64,000 bases of DNA from assembly GCA_948470475.1 (NCBI GenBank), contig OX419343.1, positions 1,337,163-1,401,162 of the forward strand. Direction: 5' to 3'. A program made the position numbers and the translations under genes. Shown piece after piece: positions 24,114-34,275 of the stretch; the first letter of the stretch is position 1, and every line of letters begins with the position of its first letter. This DNA comes from Galaxea fascicularis. Its lineage: Eukaryota > Cnidaria > Anthozoa > Scleractinia > Euphylliidae. The notes under the pieces are model-generated. The model was not told where the DNA came from, searched no databases, and saw only the letters and a list, made by a program, of their open reading frames with translations.

Positions 24114-24575
24114 TTATTCTTTTGGCTGCTTGATGGCTGCAAGTGTTGTAGGACAGGGGCTTCCTCTTCTTCGCTCGAAATCTTCCCTCGCCATCTCCAA
24201 CCTCAAAGCTCTTGTTGTTTCCCTTGTCAGGGTAACAGGATTACTCCCAGCCCTTCTTCTCTCCAAATCCATCTTCGGCAATTGCTTGAAAACAGTTGTT
24301 GTTTTACTAGAAGTGGTCGCACATTCACTGCGTGTTCGCCTTCTCTCGAAATTCACTCTATTTTGCTCTAAACCTGCAGTTGCTTGCAATCGAGGCATTT
24401 CAGCCGGGGCACTGCCTCGTCTTCTTTCCAAATGTACCATTTTTCTTTGCAACTGAATATCCTTTTCAATTTCCTTGAGATTCTGAAAAATTTCGCTAAA
24501 TGCCTCGTTAATGGCTTCTTCATAATTCACTCCTTTCTTGTTACTTTTCTTTCTCTCTGCTTTACCGTTATCCAT
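24114..24575 (-). CDS. Small intronless gene, paralog 4, with four ERRR(G)S units
   Basis: Encodes 153 aa from the ATG at 24575. The N-terminal motif is at residues 18-44: YEEAINEAFSEIFQNLKEIE and then KDIQLQR. It is followed by four repeats whose ERRR starts at residues 50, 77, 105 and 134, a period of 27-29: ERRRGSAP, ERRRTRSE, ERRRAGSNP, ERRRGSPCP. Each is preceded by a hydrophobic residue, and the spacers carry T-rich TLxETT/AVFKQ-like sequence. The 15597 protein has a single such unit at the same offset, so this gene has probably expanded the unit by tandem duplication. The protein is highly basic and has no membrane segment. It lies 576 bp from the divergent ALKBH1-like gene and may share its promoter region. 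Function unknown; the repeats look like a tandem phospho-site scaffold (inference). Confidence 0.75.
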   Translation of the reverse strand: MDNGKAERKKSNKKGVNYEEAINEAFSEIFQNLKEIEKDIQLQRKMVHLERRRGSAPAEMPRLQATAGLEQNRVNFERRRTRSECATTSSKTTTVFKQLPKMDLERRRAGSNPVTLTRETTRALRLEMAREDFERRRGSPCPTTLAAIKQPKE

Positions 24576-25151
24576 TGATAATTACGCCACTACAAAATGC
24601 CGACACTTGGCGGTTTGACCCAAATGCCTCTTATGAATTTATGCTGCTATTGTAGCTTTGCATTGCCGTAAGTATCAATCACTTCTCAGTCGAGAGCCAA
24701 TCATTTCGTTAACTGTACACGTGAAACTTCATGGTTTGTGGACTTAGCAAAAGCTATTCTTTTAAAAGTATATTAAAAATTAGCCCTTGCAGCGGGGTCA
24801 TAATAGGTCAAGTAAAAACCTATTTTAAGCTCAGACATTGCTTAAGAGTCATACATAACTTAGAGCGATCAATTGAGTGTTAAAAATACAATCGCACCAC
24901 CTCATAAGCGGGCACTCAAAATGCCAAGCATTTAGGTTTGCTTACGGAAGGTAGACGTATATACGAGAGGTCAGATCCACGCGGGAACTGCACTATGGAG
25001 AGAAATTCTTTCTTTTTTTCCAGAAAAATCACATCGAAAGAAAAATCCAGCCGAAAGAAAAATCACATCGAACGTAAATCCAGCGGGCCGTTGAGAAGAA
25101 AGCTTCTTCTTCATTGCGAGTTTGCTGACCAAATGAGCCCGTAGTTTAAAC
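24576..25151. promoter_or_regulatory. Divergent intergenic region between paralog 4 and ALKBH1
   Basis: A 576-bp gap between two divergently read start codons. It must contain the 5' ends of both genes. A GC-richer stretch with several GAAAAATC/CATCGAA words lies at 25020-25090. No TATA box stands out. Confidence 0.4.
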
Positions 25152-28109
25152 ATGGCGGACGGCGAAGGGCTCTGCACCAGCGAAAAGGTTCCAAGCAGGC
25201 GGGTGGACTTTGTTCGAGAAGAATACAAGCGTTATAAACGAAGAAAACCTCCCCCGGACTTCAGTGAAGTTATTGACTTCCAAGATCCGTTGACATTTCG
25301 CGGACGTGTTGAGAAACTGGAAGTAAACAAAAGTAACCATTCGAAATTTGGACTTTGTTGTCCGAGTGAATGGCAAGCTTACAAACTCAGCTTTTGTCCA
25401 GGGTTCATGTTTATAGTGAACCCATTTCTACCAGGAGCGCAGCAATACTGGAGCCGACGATGTATTGAAGATTTCCCAAGGAAACCAAATGTGTGCAACT
25501 TAGATGCTCATATGAAATTAGACCCGGACAAGTCTGTGTGGGAACTCAGGTATAATTTCTCCGGCTTCCACTTATTTCCATCTCTCAAACTCACATTTTG
25601 AGCCCATGGTGGAGTGAGCACCAATACCAAACCATGTTGTAACTGCCCAGCGGTATATCTTCGAAGTCATTTTGAGAGATGGAAACAAGTGCTAGCCAAT
25701 TTCTCCACACTGTATTCTTGGTTTTCAACCACGTGACAAGGCGGCCATGTTGGATGACAATACAATACAATTTTTTTTCGCAGAATTTGCGTAAAAAGAA
25801 AGTTTAGTTCCCAGTGGAGAGGCAGGCTATTGTTCTTATCAGCCAACATGGCCGCCATGACGTCACATGCAAACCAGTAATACAGGTCATGAGACTCAAG
25901 GGGTCATGTAGCAGCTCTCGTAAGGTCTCACAAGATTGGCTTGCTACCCTTCTGGTGAACAAAAGAACAAACAACACAAACAATGGACCCTATCCCTAAA
26001 ACAATAGAGGTGCTACACTATGCCTACCAATGAAATTTAGAGCCCTACGAGAGCTGCTACAGTACTGGACTCGAGGACATAATCACCAAAGAGGTACAAA
26101 ATAATCTAGGGTGTTTTGTAATACGTAAGCCACTTTGGCTTAAACTTTTCCTGGCGCAATTGTTCTTTGAAATCGGTGATTGATAACAATAATAGATTGA
26201 TATCGGAAATCGATGACCAATCGATGGATAAACAAGATTTGTAATTTTTCTTAATATTTTGCCATTGATTATCATCAATAATGGTAATGACTGCAAATGA
26301 TTTTAATCCATTATTGATTTTCATTTTTTTGAGAGGTAAAAAAAATGCTTTGCAGAAGAAATGCAATGAAATGTAATTACATTCATGACAGTTGCACTTT
26401 TGAAAAACAACAACAACAACACTTTTTTCTTCTTCTTAACAACAAATTGATTGAGGATTATTTGTACCAGTCACCAGACATTTGCACAGACACAAGCAGA
26501 AATAAACCTGGGAAAGAAAAAAAAAACCTGTTTATGATCTAGATACAGTTGTAGTCAAAGAGACTACTTGGAATCTCTTGTAAACCACCACTTCATTTAA
26601 ATAAATATGTGTTTCCCTTTTTGTTTTTTAACAGCTGCAGTGATGAAAATTGTGGCCTGATGGATCGGCTGCGATGGGTGCATCTTGGGTACCATTTTGA
26701 TTATAATGTTGTTGATTATAAATCTGAAAAGTATTATGACTTCCCATCAGACCTGGCAGGCATGACACAGCACATTGCTGAAGCAGTTGGCTATCCTGAC
26801 TACTCCCCTGAGGCTGGTATTATTAATTACTATCCTCTGGGGGGTTCCATGGGAGGCCACACAGATCATTACGAGTCAGATTTGTCCTGGCCTTTGATCT
26901 CAATGAGTTTTGGACAGTCAGCAATCTTCCTTATTGGTGGACCAACCAGGGACATTAGACCCACAGGTATTCTCATTCATGATGTTCAAGGTGGTCTATG
27001 TTTTCTAGCTTTCTTTATTCCTACAATACAGTAGCTAGCCTACATGCTGGTTAAAGCCTTGTGTGGCTCCCAAGTCTTTGTGACTCCTGCAATTTGTGGT
27101 TACCATATTTACTCAAAAAAGAAGTTTCCCCAGATCAGTGCAGTCTGCAAAGATATTTGACACACATGAGCAAAAATAGTCTTAAAAGCTTTTTTTGATC
27201 AACCACCACCTGCATCAACATCAACACAGCCCCTTAAATAATAATGATAATGATAACTATAGTAATATTAATAATAATAATAATAAAAAGAAAATTTATA
27301 TAGTGCTAAAGTGTTAATTATTGATGTCCAGATTGGTGACAGTTTATTCAAGGATAGACACAGTAAAAATGTGACACAGTATCCCTTATTTGAAACCACC
27401 TACAAAGGAGAGAACAATATTAACAAGCCTTGGAAAAATGCTGTTGGTTAATGTGGATAGAGTAAATAAGATTTAATCTGGTGGAATGAGGAGAACTGTG
27501 GAGGTTCAGGGAGAACTGCCAGGTTATATGATAAATTAACGAGATGGGTTATTCAATGGCTTTCCAGAGGTAGTTTTAAAGGAACTTCTTTTCTAAAATA
27601 TTTTTGCAGCTTTATACATTTGCAGTGGTGATATTCTCATAATGTCTGGCCAGTCAAGAACTGCTTTTCATGCTGTCCCCAGAATCATTAAAGTTGGGGA
27701 AGAGAATGAGCCCCCTGCCTGCCTGAAATGGAGAAGTGGAGTCTCTGAAAATGATGTGGGATCACGGGTGTTAAATCCAGATAAAACGAATTCACTGGAT
27801 GAAAATAAGGAAATCGGAGTTGAGGAAAAGACAGACATAAGCCATGAAAACTATTCTCCTACAACATTAGGCTCAGAAAAAGGTGAACAAAAGTGTCATG
27901 CGACAGAGGAATTTAAAGGCATCTGTATGGAACCCAACATGGTTTGTGACTGTAATAAGCTGGATTTCTGTGGAAACTGGCCAAGAGTGAAATCTGTCAC
28001 TGCAAAGGAATGGAGACAGTTTGAAGTTTATCTTTCTAAAATGCGAATTAATGTCAATGTGCGACAGGTGCATGAGAAAGGAAAGACAATGAACTCTTTT
28101 TGCCTTTAA
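25152..28109 (+). CDS. ALKBH1: ALKBH1-like Fe(II)/2-oxoglutarate dioxygenase, complete
   Basis: AlkB-family dioxygenase. Human ALKBH1 oxidatively demethylates tRNA (m1A, m5C) and has been linked to DNA N6-methyladenine. Exons 25152-25549, 26635-26966 and 27610-28109 total 1230 bp, 409 aa. The start context AAACATGG is good. Exon 1 carries WQAYKLSFCPGFMFIVNPFL and RKPNVCNLDAHM, close to the human protein. Iron ligands are His208 and Asp210 (GGHTDHYE) and His264 (FHAVPRI). The 2-oxoglutarate/substrate arginines are Arg389 and Arg395 in MRINVNVRQV. GQSAIFLIGG and SGDILIMSGQSR are conserved. Between the last His and the C-terminal arginines lie about 60 more residues than in human, a hydrophilic Cys- and Glu-containing insert. 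The intron at 26967-27609 is phase 1 and the first intron phase 2. Confidence 0.95.
25719..25876. mobile_element. MITE with GCGGCCATGTTGG-bearing inverted ends
   Basis: The left end (TGGTTTTCAACCACGTGACA, then AGGCGGCCATGTTGG) and right end (CCAACATGGCCGCCATGACG, then TCACATGCAAACCA) are imperfect inverted repeats of about 35 bp around a 90-bp AT-rich core. It lies in ALKBH1 intron 1. Similar TGACGTCATGGCGGCCATGT ends occur, from memory, in repeats of several animal phyla. Confidence 0.65.
25908..26060. mobile_element. MITE with GTAGCAGCTCTCGTA ends
   Basis: GTAGCAGCTCTCGTA at the left and TACGAGAGCTGCTAC at the right are perfect inverted repeats of 15 bp around about 120 bp. It lies in ALKBH1 intron 1, just after the MITE at 25719-25876. 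Confidence 0.65.
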
Positions 28110-29782
28110 AGGAGGCCAGTCTCATTATCTTATGCAATCATAGTCGACTGCAGTGAACCAATCAGAGGCCTTGTCGAGACTCAAGCAGAAATTGCACTTC
28201 TCCTGGTTTGTTTGCATCGAAAACCCTTTACAAAAAATGTAAAAATATGAAAGGGTCACAGCAAACAAAAACTCTTCAAACATTTATGTGACCATGGTTC
28301 GATAAAGTCTTTAATATTATTGACAATTGCAGCCAGGTTTGAAGCTCAGCCAAAAAATCTTTCATCGAATTGCGACGTGGATATTTCCTAAAGCAAGATT
28401 TTGAATTGAACGAGTGTGAAAAAAAAATGTGATTTTAATGAAAACTAGTTAATTCTGTCAGTGGAGGGCCTTCCCCGACAATTTTCCGCTTGGCAAAAGA
28501 GAGTTAAGAACTAAAACCTTGAGTTTTCTCAAAATGAGTGAAATTGTAGAGCAAGGAGTAAATTCTCGTGTCACAGATGAATCCAGCTGTAAACTCTTCT
28601 GTGATGCACTAAGTATGTTGAAACAACATTGAAAATAAAATAATGAAGGATAATTTTTCCAAAGCAAGTACAAAAGCTCCCTTATTCTAGAATCAATAGA
28701 TTAGTCTGAAAAAAGACTAAGAATAAGAGGAGAACAGAGTTTAACTGATCACAATTTTTGTTCGGTTTAAACAGAAGCTTCTGGTAGGGAACCCGTCTTG
28801 CGGGTTATTATCTAGATACCAGTCAAAGGGAGCCAAAAATAGAGAGTTTTAAAATTAAAAAAGAATGGAAGAATAAATTGAAGAAATTTAAAATTGGCCT
28901 AAAATGCTGAAGAGAAAAAAATTCTTCGGAATGGGATGAAAAGTTTCTCGTTGTAAAAGTCTTTGAAAAAAATAATTTGCTTAAAATATATGAAAAGAGT
29001 GAATAAATTAATATACTTGATCAAGGGAGACCGGCGTTTTTCGTTTACTGTAATGATAAACACGGCGTATTTTTTAGGGACAGCTGGATTTTCAACTAAC
29101 CTACATCCAAACAAAGAAGTGAGGAATAAAAAACCGGAGAAATTCAAAAATCGCCTGAACGGGGATTCGTTTACTGTGAACAAACAATGCTTCGGCGAAT
29201 TCAAAGCGTCTCAAGTATTTATTGTTTTTCGCAGCTGTTTTCAATGCTTCTATATTAGTAATGGAGAAAAAAGGAGTTTCGAAATAGCTGTGTCTAAATA
29301 GCCGGCAGCCGGTCAAAATCTTCAAGCCTAATAACAAACGTCCATATTCCTTGACTCCTAGCCCTAATCCCTAACCTAAAACACACTAAATCTCCCCGTA
29401 GTACCAAGTCTAAGGAAAACAAAGCCCTTGAATGGGAGCCCGAATCGGACTGCCGGCCATTTTAGTGTTTTGACAACCTTGACCGGCTGCCGGCCATTTA
29501 GACACTTTGTCGAAATAACGTTGTAGTGCACATCGAAATCGAAATGTTTAAAGATCACGAGTCAAAATAAAAGTTGTTTGGCATTCTTCATTTTTGATAC
29601 TGTTTTCCTGACAAATATCTGAATTGTAGCTGTTATCTTTACATTCATCCCGAATTAACGTTTTCAAATGCTAATTTGCTGTGAATTTAAAAACACGGTG
29701 ACAATATAAGGTGCTTATTGTCATAGCAACAATTCCTGTGATAAAGGGGTGCTCTGTAACCCCAATCAGCCATATCACAGGC
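28110..29782. other. Intergenic region between ALKBH1 and the K2P channel
   Basis: An AATAAA-containing stretch near 28632 could serve ALKBH1 polyadenylation. Two GCCGGCAGCCGGTCAAAA-like words in inverted orientation (29301-29317 and about 29480-29500) suggest a short inverted-repeat element. Otherwise AT-rich with no gene seen. Confidence 0.4.
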
Positions 29783-31807
29783 ATGTCAAGCAAAGCTTTC
29801 AAACTTCTTCTTTTGTTTTTGATCTGGGTCGTGTACATCACGATTGGTGTTTTTATATTCAAAGCCGTAGAGGGCAACGATGATATCGACACCGAGAAGA
29901 CCGACCCAGAGCTGCTTGAAAAGCTGAAGCGAAATATCACAACAACTTTCAACATGAGCGAGTCAGACTTTGACAACATTGTGCAGCAAATCGAAGCGGC
30001 GAACTCTTCAAATTCAGGACCGAAATGGAACTATTCCAACACACTCTCGTTTATAATTCAACTTTTGACCACGATCGGTAAGCTCAGTGGTAAATTGTGT
30101 TTAAGTATTTCGGCTGCTTTGTCTCTATGCAGCTGCTGTATACGAGGTATTCTTGATCGACAACTTGCAACGCTTCATCTCGGATACTAAGATTATGCAG
30201 TTAAAATTATTTCCAAAATGCCTTTACAGCTTTACAGCTGTTAGCACAACTCGGTTAAAAAACCTCGCCAAATTTACATTGAGATCCATTAGATGACAAA
30301 TACCTCACTTAACTTTACTTATATTCACCACAGACAGATGTATGCCAGAGGCCATTCCATTATAAAACATCGAGGTCATATTCAATAATTTATACATAAG
30401 TTGCGTGACTTCCCCAATTCGGTGCCGTTTATGGCCACGCGAACGGAATATTCACTCATTGTGACTCGTGTCTCCACTTGGGCTCACACGGATGAAGGAC
30501 ATCCTCATTTTGGTTTGCCAACGTTTGCATGGTTCTGAATTTTGGGTGTGGCGTATACGAGGGAGGACCACATAAGCTTGTTTATGAATTTATTGTCTTC
30601 TGGCTTTTCATACCTGCTAGTGAATATATAGATAGTGAACTAGTTCAGTTAACTTAGACAATGGCTATAGTGTTATTTCCGAGTTGAAGCGCAGGCGGCC
30701 CAAACGTACGTTACGAGGAAGGGTCGTAACCCATAAAGTTGTTGTTGATCGTTACCCTTGTTACTAGGAGGAGTACATAATTTACATGTTTTAGCACATC
30801 GCGGAACGTGACCTTCGAGCGAGCAGGTACGTATCCCGTTACAAAACGACCGTTGAACATTTGAGACGGCTTTGTATGAGAAACAAAATATTGAGGTCTG
30901 TGAACGTTAAATAAAGGCAAATCCCAACTTTTTTCCATAAAACGAGTAAAGAAGACTTACCTCTTTTACGTTCTTGTGTGTTTTGGTGTGAATTCATCGT
31001 GTTTTGCCTTCTTGCCTGACCCCTGTGATCCTTCATGAGTCGATTCGCTAAAACATGTAACTATGTACTCCTTGTAACGTACGTTTGGTCCGCTTGTGGT
31101 CGCACTTGACATGTTTTGGTTCCTTGAAATGCTTTACTTACCTTACAGTGTATGGGAATAATCTATGAGTATGCGAACCAAAAATGAGATCAATTTATCA
31201 GTTTTTTATTTCTTCTATTTTTTTTAAATAAGGATATGGAAACATCACTCCAGTGACATCAGGAGGTCGCATCCTTAGCATATTCTACGCGTTCTTTGGC
31301 ATTCCGATAAACATTTTATTCCTGCAAATAATTGGAGAAGTGATGATGAATGGTCAGCAACGTCTGGTGACACGATTCGAAACACGTTGCCTGAAGCGGG
31401 AAACCGAGCCGAAATTTTTGTATGAAAAATGCACTTTGTTGGGGTTCCTGTTGTTGTTGACTTTGTTGCTCATTGGTACTGGAATTCAAGTGGAAGTTGA
31501 GGACTGGACGTTTTTAGAAGGATTTTACAGTTATTTCATCACCTTTACTACTGTTGGGTTCGGTGACCTGATCCCCGGCCAATCTAAAAAAAAAAAACCA
31601 GGCCAAGTGTTGGTGCAAATCATGTTGATCATCTTTGGTCTTGTTGCGATGTCCAACATGCTCAATGCCAGTGTAAAATGTCACGAGACTGCGCAAGTGT
31701 TCAAGCGAATAAGAGCGCGCCTGGGGCGATCCGGAAGTCAGGTTCAAGTGGACGAACACGACGACAACGCTGATATGGAAATGAATGAAAACACTCCGAA
31801 ACTGTGA
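29783..31807 (+). CDS. Two-pore-domain (K2P) potassium channel
   Basis: Dimeric leak K+ channel subunit of the plasma membrane. Exons 29783-30077 and 31233-31807 give 870 bp, 289 aa. The ATG at 29783 (MSSKAFK) is the first in frame; the frame extends upstream only through non-ATG codons. TM1 is at about residues 5-25, then a long extracellular cap with N-glycosylation sequons (NIT, NMS, NSS, NYS). P1 is TTIGYGN (96-102), then TM2 and TM3, P2 is TTVGFGD (204-210), then TM4. The C terminus is short, basic (RIRARLGR) then acidic. The single intron splits the first Gly codon of the P1 GYG filter in phase 1, a position widely conserved in metazoan K2P genes. At 289 aa it is compact for the family. 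The subfamily cannot be told from the sequence alone. Confidence 0.94.
30691..31100. mobile_element. MITE in the K2P intron with AAACGTACGTTAC ends
   Basis: GCGGCCCAAACGTACGTTAC on the left and GTAACGTACGTTTGGTCCGC on the right are inverted repeats of about 28 bp with few mismatches, enclosing about 350 bp. It fills much of the intron that splits the K2P selectivity filter. No transposase remains. Confidence 0.7.
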
Positions 31808-32734
31808 ACGAGTTTTATTTACCCCAGACAAACTGTGCAGAAGCAAAAGCTAATTGTCATCAGGAATGCTGAAGGCAAGCCACGCAAACAATCCGCAAAC
31901 GTAGACATCATGTTTTATAGACGGATAAAGAGCACACGTTAGGGTTGTCAGTGACAAGTGTAATTCATTTCTCAACTTATTTGTAACTTCCTCAGAGTCA
32001 TCAGCATCAAATTTCTCCTAGTAAGGGGTGGACCATTAGAAAGGTGATGGGATAATATTGCACGAAATCTTGCAAGTTTATGCAGGAGTTCTTGTTGGCA
32101 GTGGACAACCTCTGCATTTCTCTTCTTTCCTGATTACACGAATTTTTTTTCTTTTTTCCTTTTATGTGATTTTTGGCTTTCCCCGCCTACTCCTCCCATC
32201 GCTTTTCTGATGATCCGTCTCTAATATCAACGCTACATAAAGTAGTGGTCACGAGAATGAAGGACAGGGTCACACAAGATGAATTTCTCCAAAGCACTTC
32301 TATAGGAAAACAAATGAGAATTTTAACTTTGATCTTAGGGGTTAAAAGGTTAATCTAAGAAACACCTACAACACCAAACGGAATTCCATTTACCGAATGA
32401 CAGTAAGAGCTCAAGACACTGACTGGTTCCAAAAGAAGATAAAAAGAAACCTTGAATGATCATGCTCCTAGTCCCGTCCTTGATCGCTTTTCAGATCTCG
32501 AGGAGGCCTTGTGGTGTCTGAGGGTCTCCTTGGCACCTTTACAATAATAATATACTTTTTCATATTCCTTAATTATTTTATCTGTAAGCTTCTTATGTTG
32601 ATGGCTGTTGAAGTTCGGCACAGAGAAAAAGGACGACAGATACTTTAAATAATAAAAAACACACTACGAAGAATGAAAGACACAACACACTCAGCACACA
32701 CTATTTTTATACTGCTGTGGGATTGCTGTGGCAA
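31808..32734. other. Intergenic, convergent 3' ends of the K2P and SLC5 genes
   Basis: No gene seen. At 32327-32353 TTAGGGGTTAAAAGGTTAA resembles one end of the TTAA-type MITEs found elsewhere in the window. Confidence 0.35.
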
Positions 32735-32859
32735 CCAGGGCCAAGTTGCTCGAAGCATGATTCGCGCTAACCGTTGGTTAAGTTGTATTAAAACCTACAG
32801 GTTGTCATAGTATTTAACCTCCGTTAGAGCTAACCATGCTACGAGCAACTCGGCCCTGG
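32735..32859. mobile_element. MITE with CCAGGGCCAAGTTGCTCG ends
   Basis: Inverted ends CCAGGGCCAAGTTGCTCGAA and CGAGCAACTCGGCCCTGG enclose a further inverted pair of GCTAACC words. The right end shares CCTGG with the left end of the next element. Confidence 0.72.
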
Positions 32860-33129
32860 GGACCGCTTCTCAAAACCCCCGAAAACTTTTCGGGCCCGAA
32901 AAGCCATTTCTAAAACTGCAAACCGTTTATTCTACAAATCTGGTCTTAACTATGATTTCAAGATACGAAATGACAACTTTGTTGTAAAATTTCATGCCTG
33001 TAAACGTCTCCGTTTTTAAGATACGAAGGACATTATGGCATCCGAAATGCGGTTTCAACGGTTTGCAGTTTTAGAAATGGCTATACGGGCCCGAAAAGTT
33101 TTCGGGGGTTTTGAGAAACGGGCCCCAGG
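32855..33129. mobile_element. Foldback MITE with CCTGGGG...CTTTTCGGGCCCG arms
   Basis: The left arm (CTTCTCAAAACCCCCGAAAA, then CTTTTCGGGCCCG and CCATTTCTAAAACTGCAAACCG) returns inverted at 33052-33129. Arms are about 75 bp and the loop about 110 bp. It abuts the previous MITE without a gap. Confidence 0.78.
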
Positions 33130-34275
33130 AATTGTTTAACTCTACAGTAAAGCTACATTACACAGTGCATCAGCGAAGGTAATTTTTAACTTCACCGCGG
33201 CATGCATCTGACACATCGCATACGGATGCCTTAAAGACTGTTAACGGGTATCCTCTAACTTTCAAATATAAGGTTGCACTGCTAAAACTAATGCATAAGG
33301 CTCACTGGGAGAACCTACCAACGCCATTGTGTGACAGTATAGTCAGTGGACGAACATCAAGATATCCATCCAGAATACCGTTGTTTTTCCTCGTTTGCGC
33401 AGCTATCAATTACACATAGAGGCGCAGCGCCAAGGAAAATCATTACCATCCAAGTTGAAAAACAATGCGGGACTGCTATAGATTCTTCTCTGGAAGTAAA
33501 TTTAGGAAGATGTATTTGACAAACTTTTGTTGGGAAATGATGCTCAAGATCTCTTTTCTATTCCGATAACACTAAAATCCTCTCAGGGGCGACTTTTAGA
33601 AGTAAACTTTTGCAAAGTGCTTTTATTCCAGAATAAGGACAATCGAGCGCAAACTTCAATTTTAACTTTAACGCTACGTCAACTTCCAGTACAAATTTTA
33701 GCAACAACGATTTTATATATTTTCAGCTGTGTGTACTTTTCTACACACGACTATAAATGTCGTTCGTGTTTTTACTATTTTGGGCTCGAGTTTCTAGTTT
33801 AGGTACATTATAGAATGCAATTTAGGGAATTTTACTTTTCATTCTATTTATATTAAGATTTCCGACGTTTCAGCGATCTCATGACGCCATTATTCTATTT
33901 AATGGTTGATTTTGTAGATACACAACCTCGTAAGCTTCACAGCCTTAAACACCATCGCGTACAAATAAAGGAATATCTGCGGCCTGGACACTAGCAACCA
34001 CAACCGGAAACCGGAAACTATGGTAAAAGACATTACATGACAAAAGCAAAGCTAATAAACATCATAAATACCAACTCGTTAACTTTCACCCTTCAACAGA
34101 AATCTGAGTAGAACACAGTTTCACAAGGCATGAACTCAGTTCACAATAACACCAGGGACAGCTTAGGATGTGGTGACTCGTCAGTTATTACTAAACTTCG
34201 TGGATTAGCGATAACCAAAACGGAACGATACAGTGTTGGCGAGTACGAAACCAACCAAATATGTAACAAAACAAT
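33130..34275. other. Intergenic and SLC5 3' untranslated sequence
   Basis: No gene seen. The minus-strand sequence next to 34276 should be the 3' UTR of the SLC5 gene. Confidence 0.35.
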
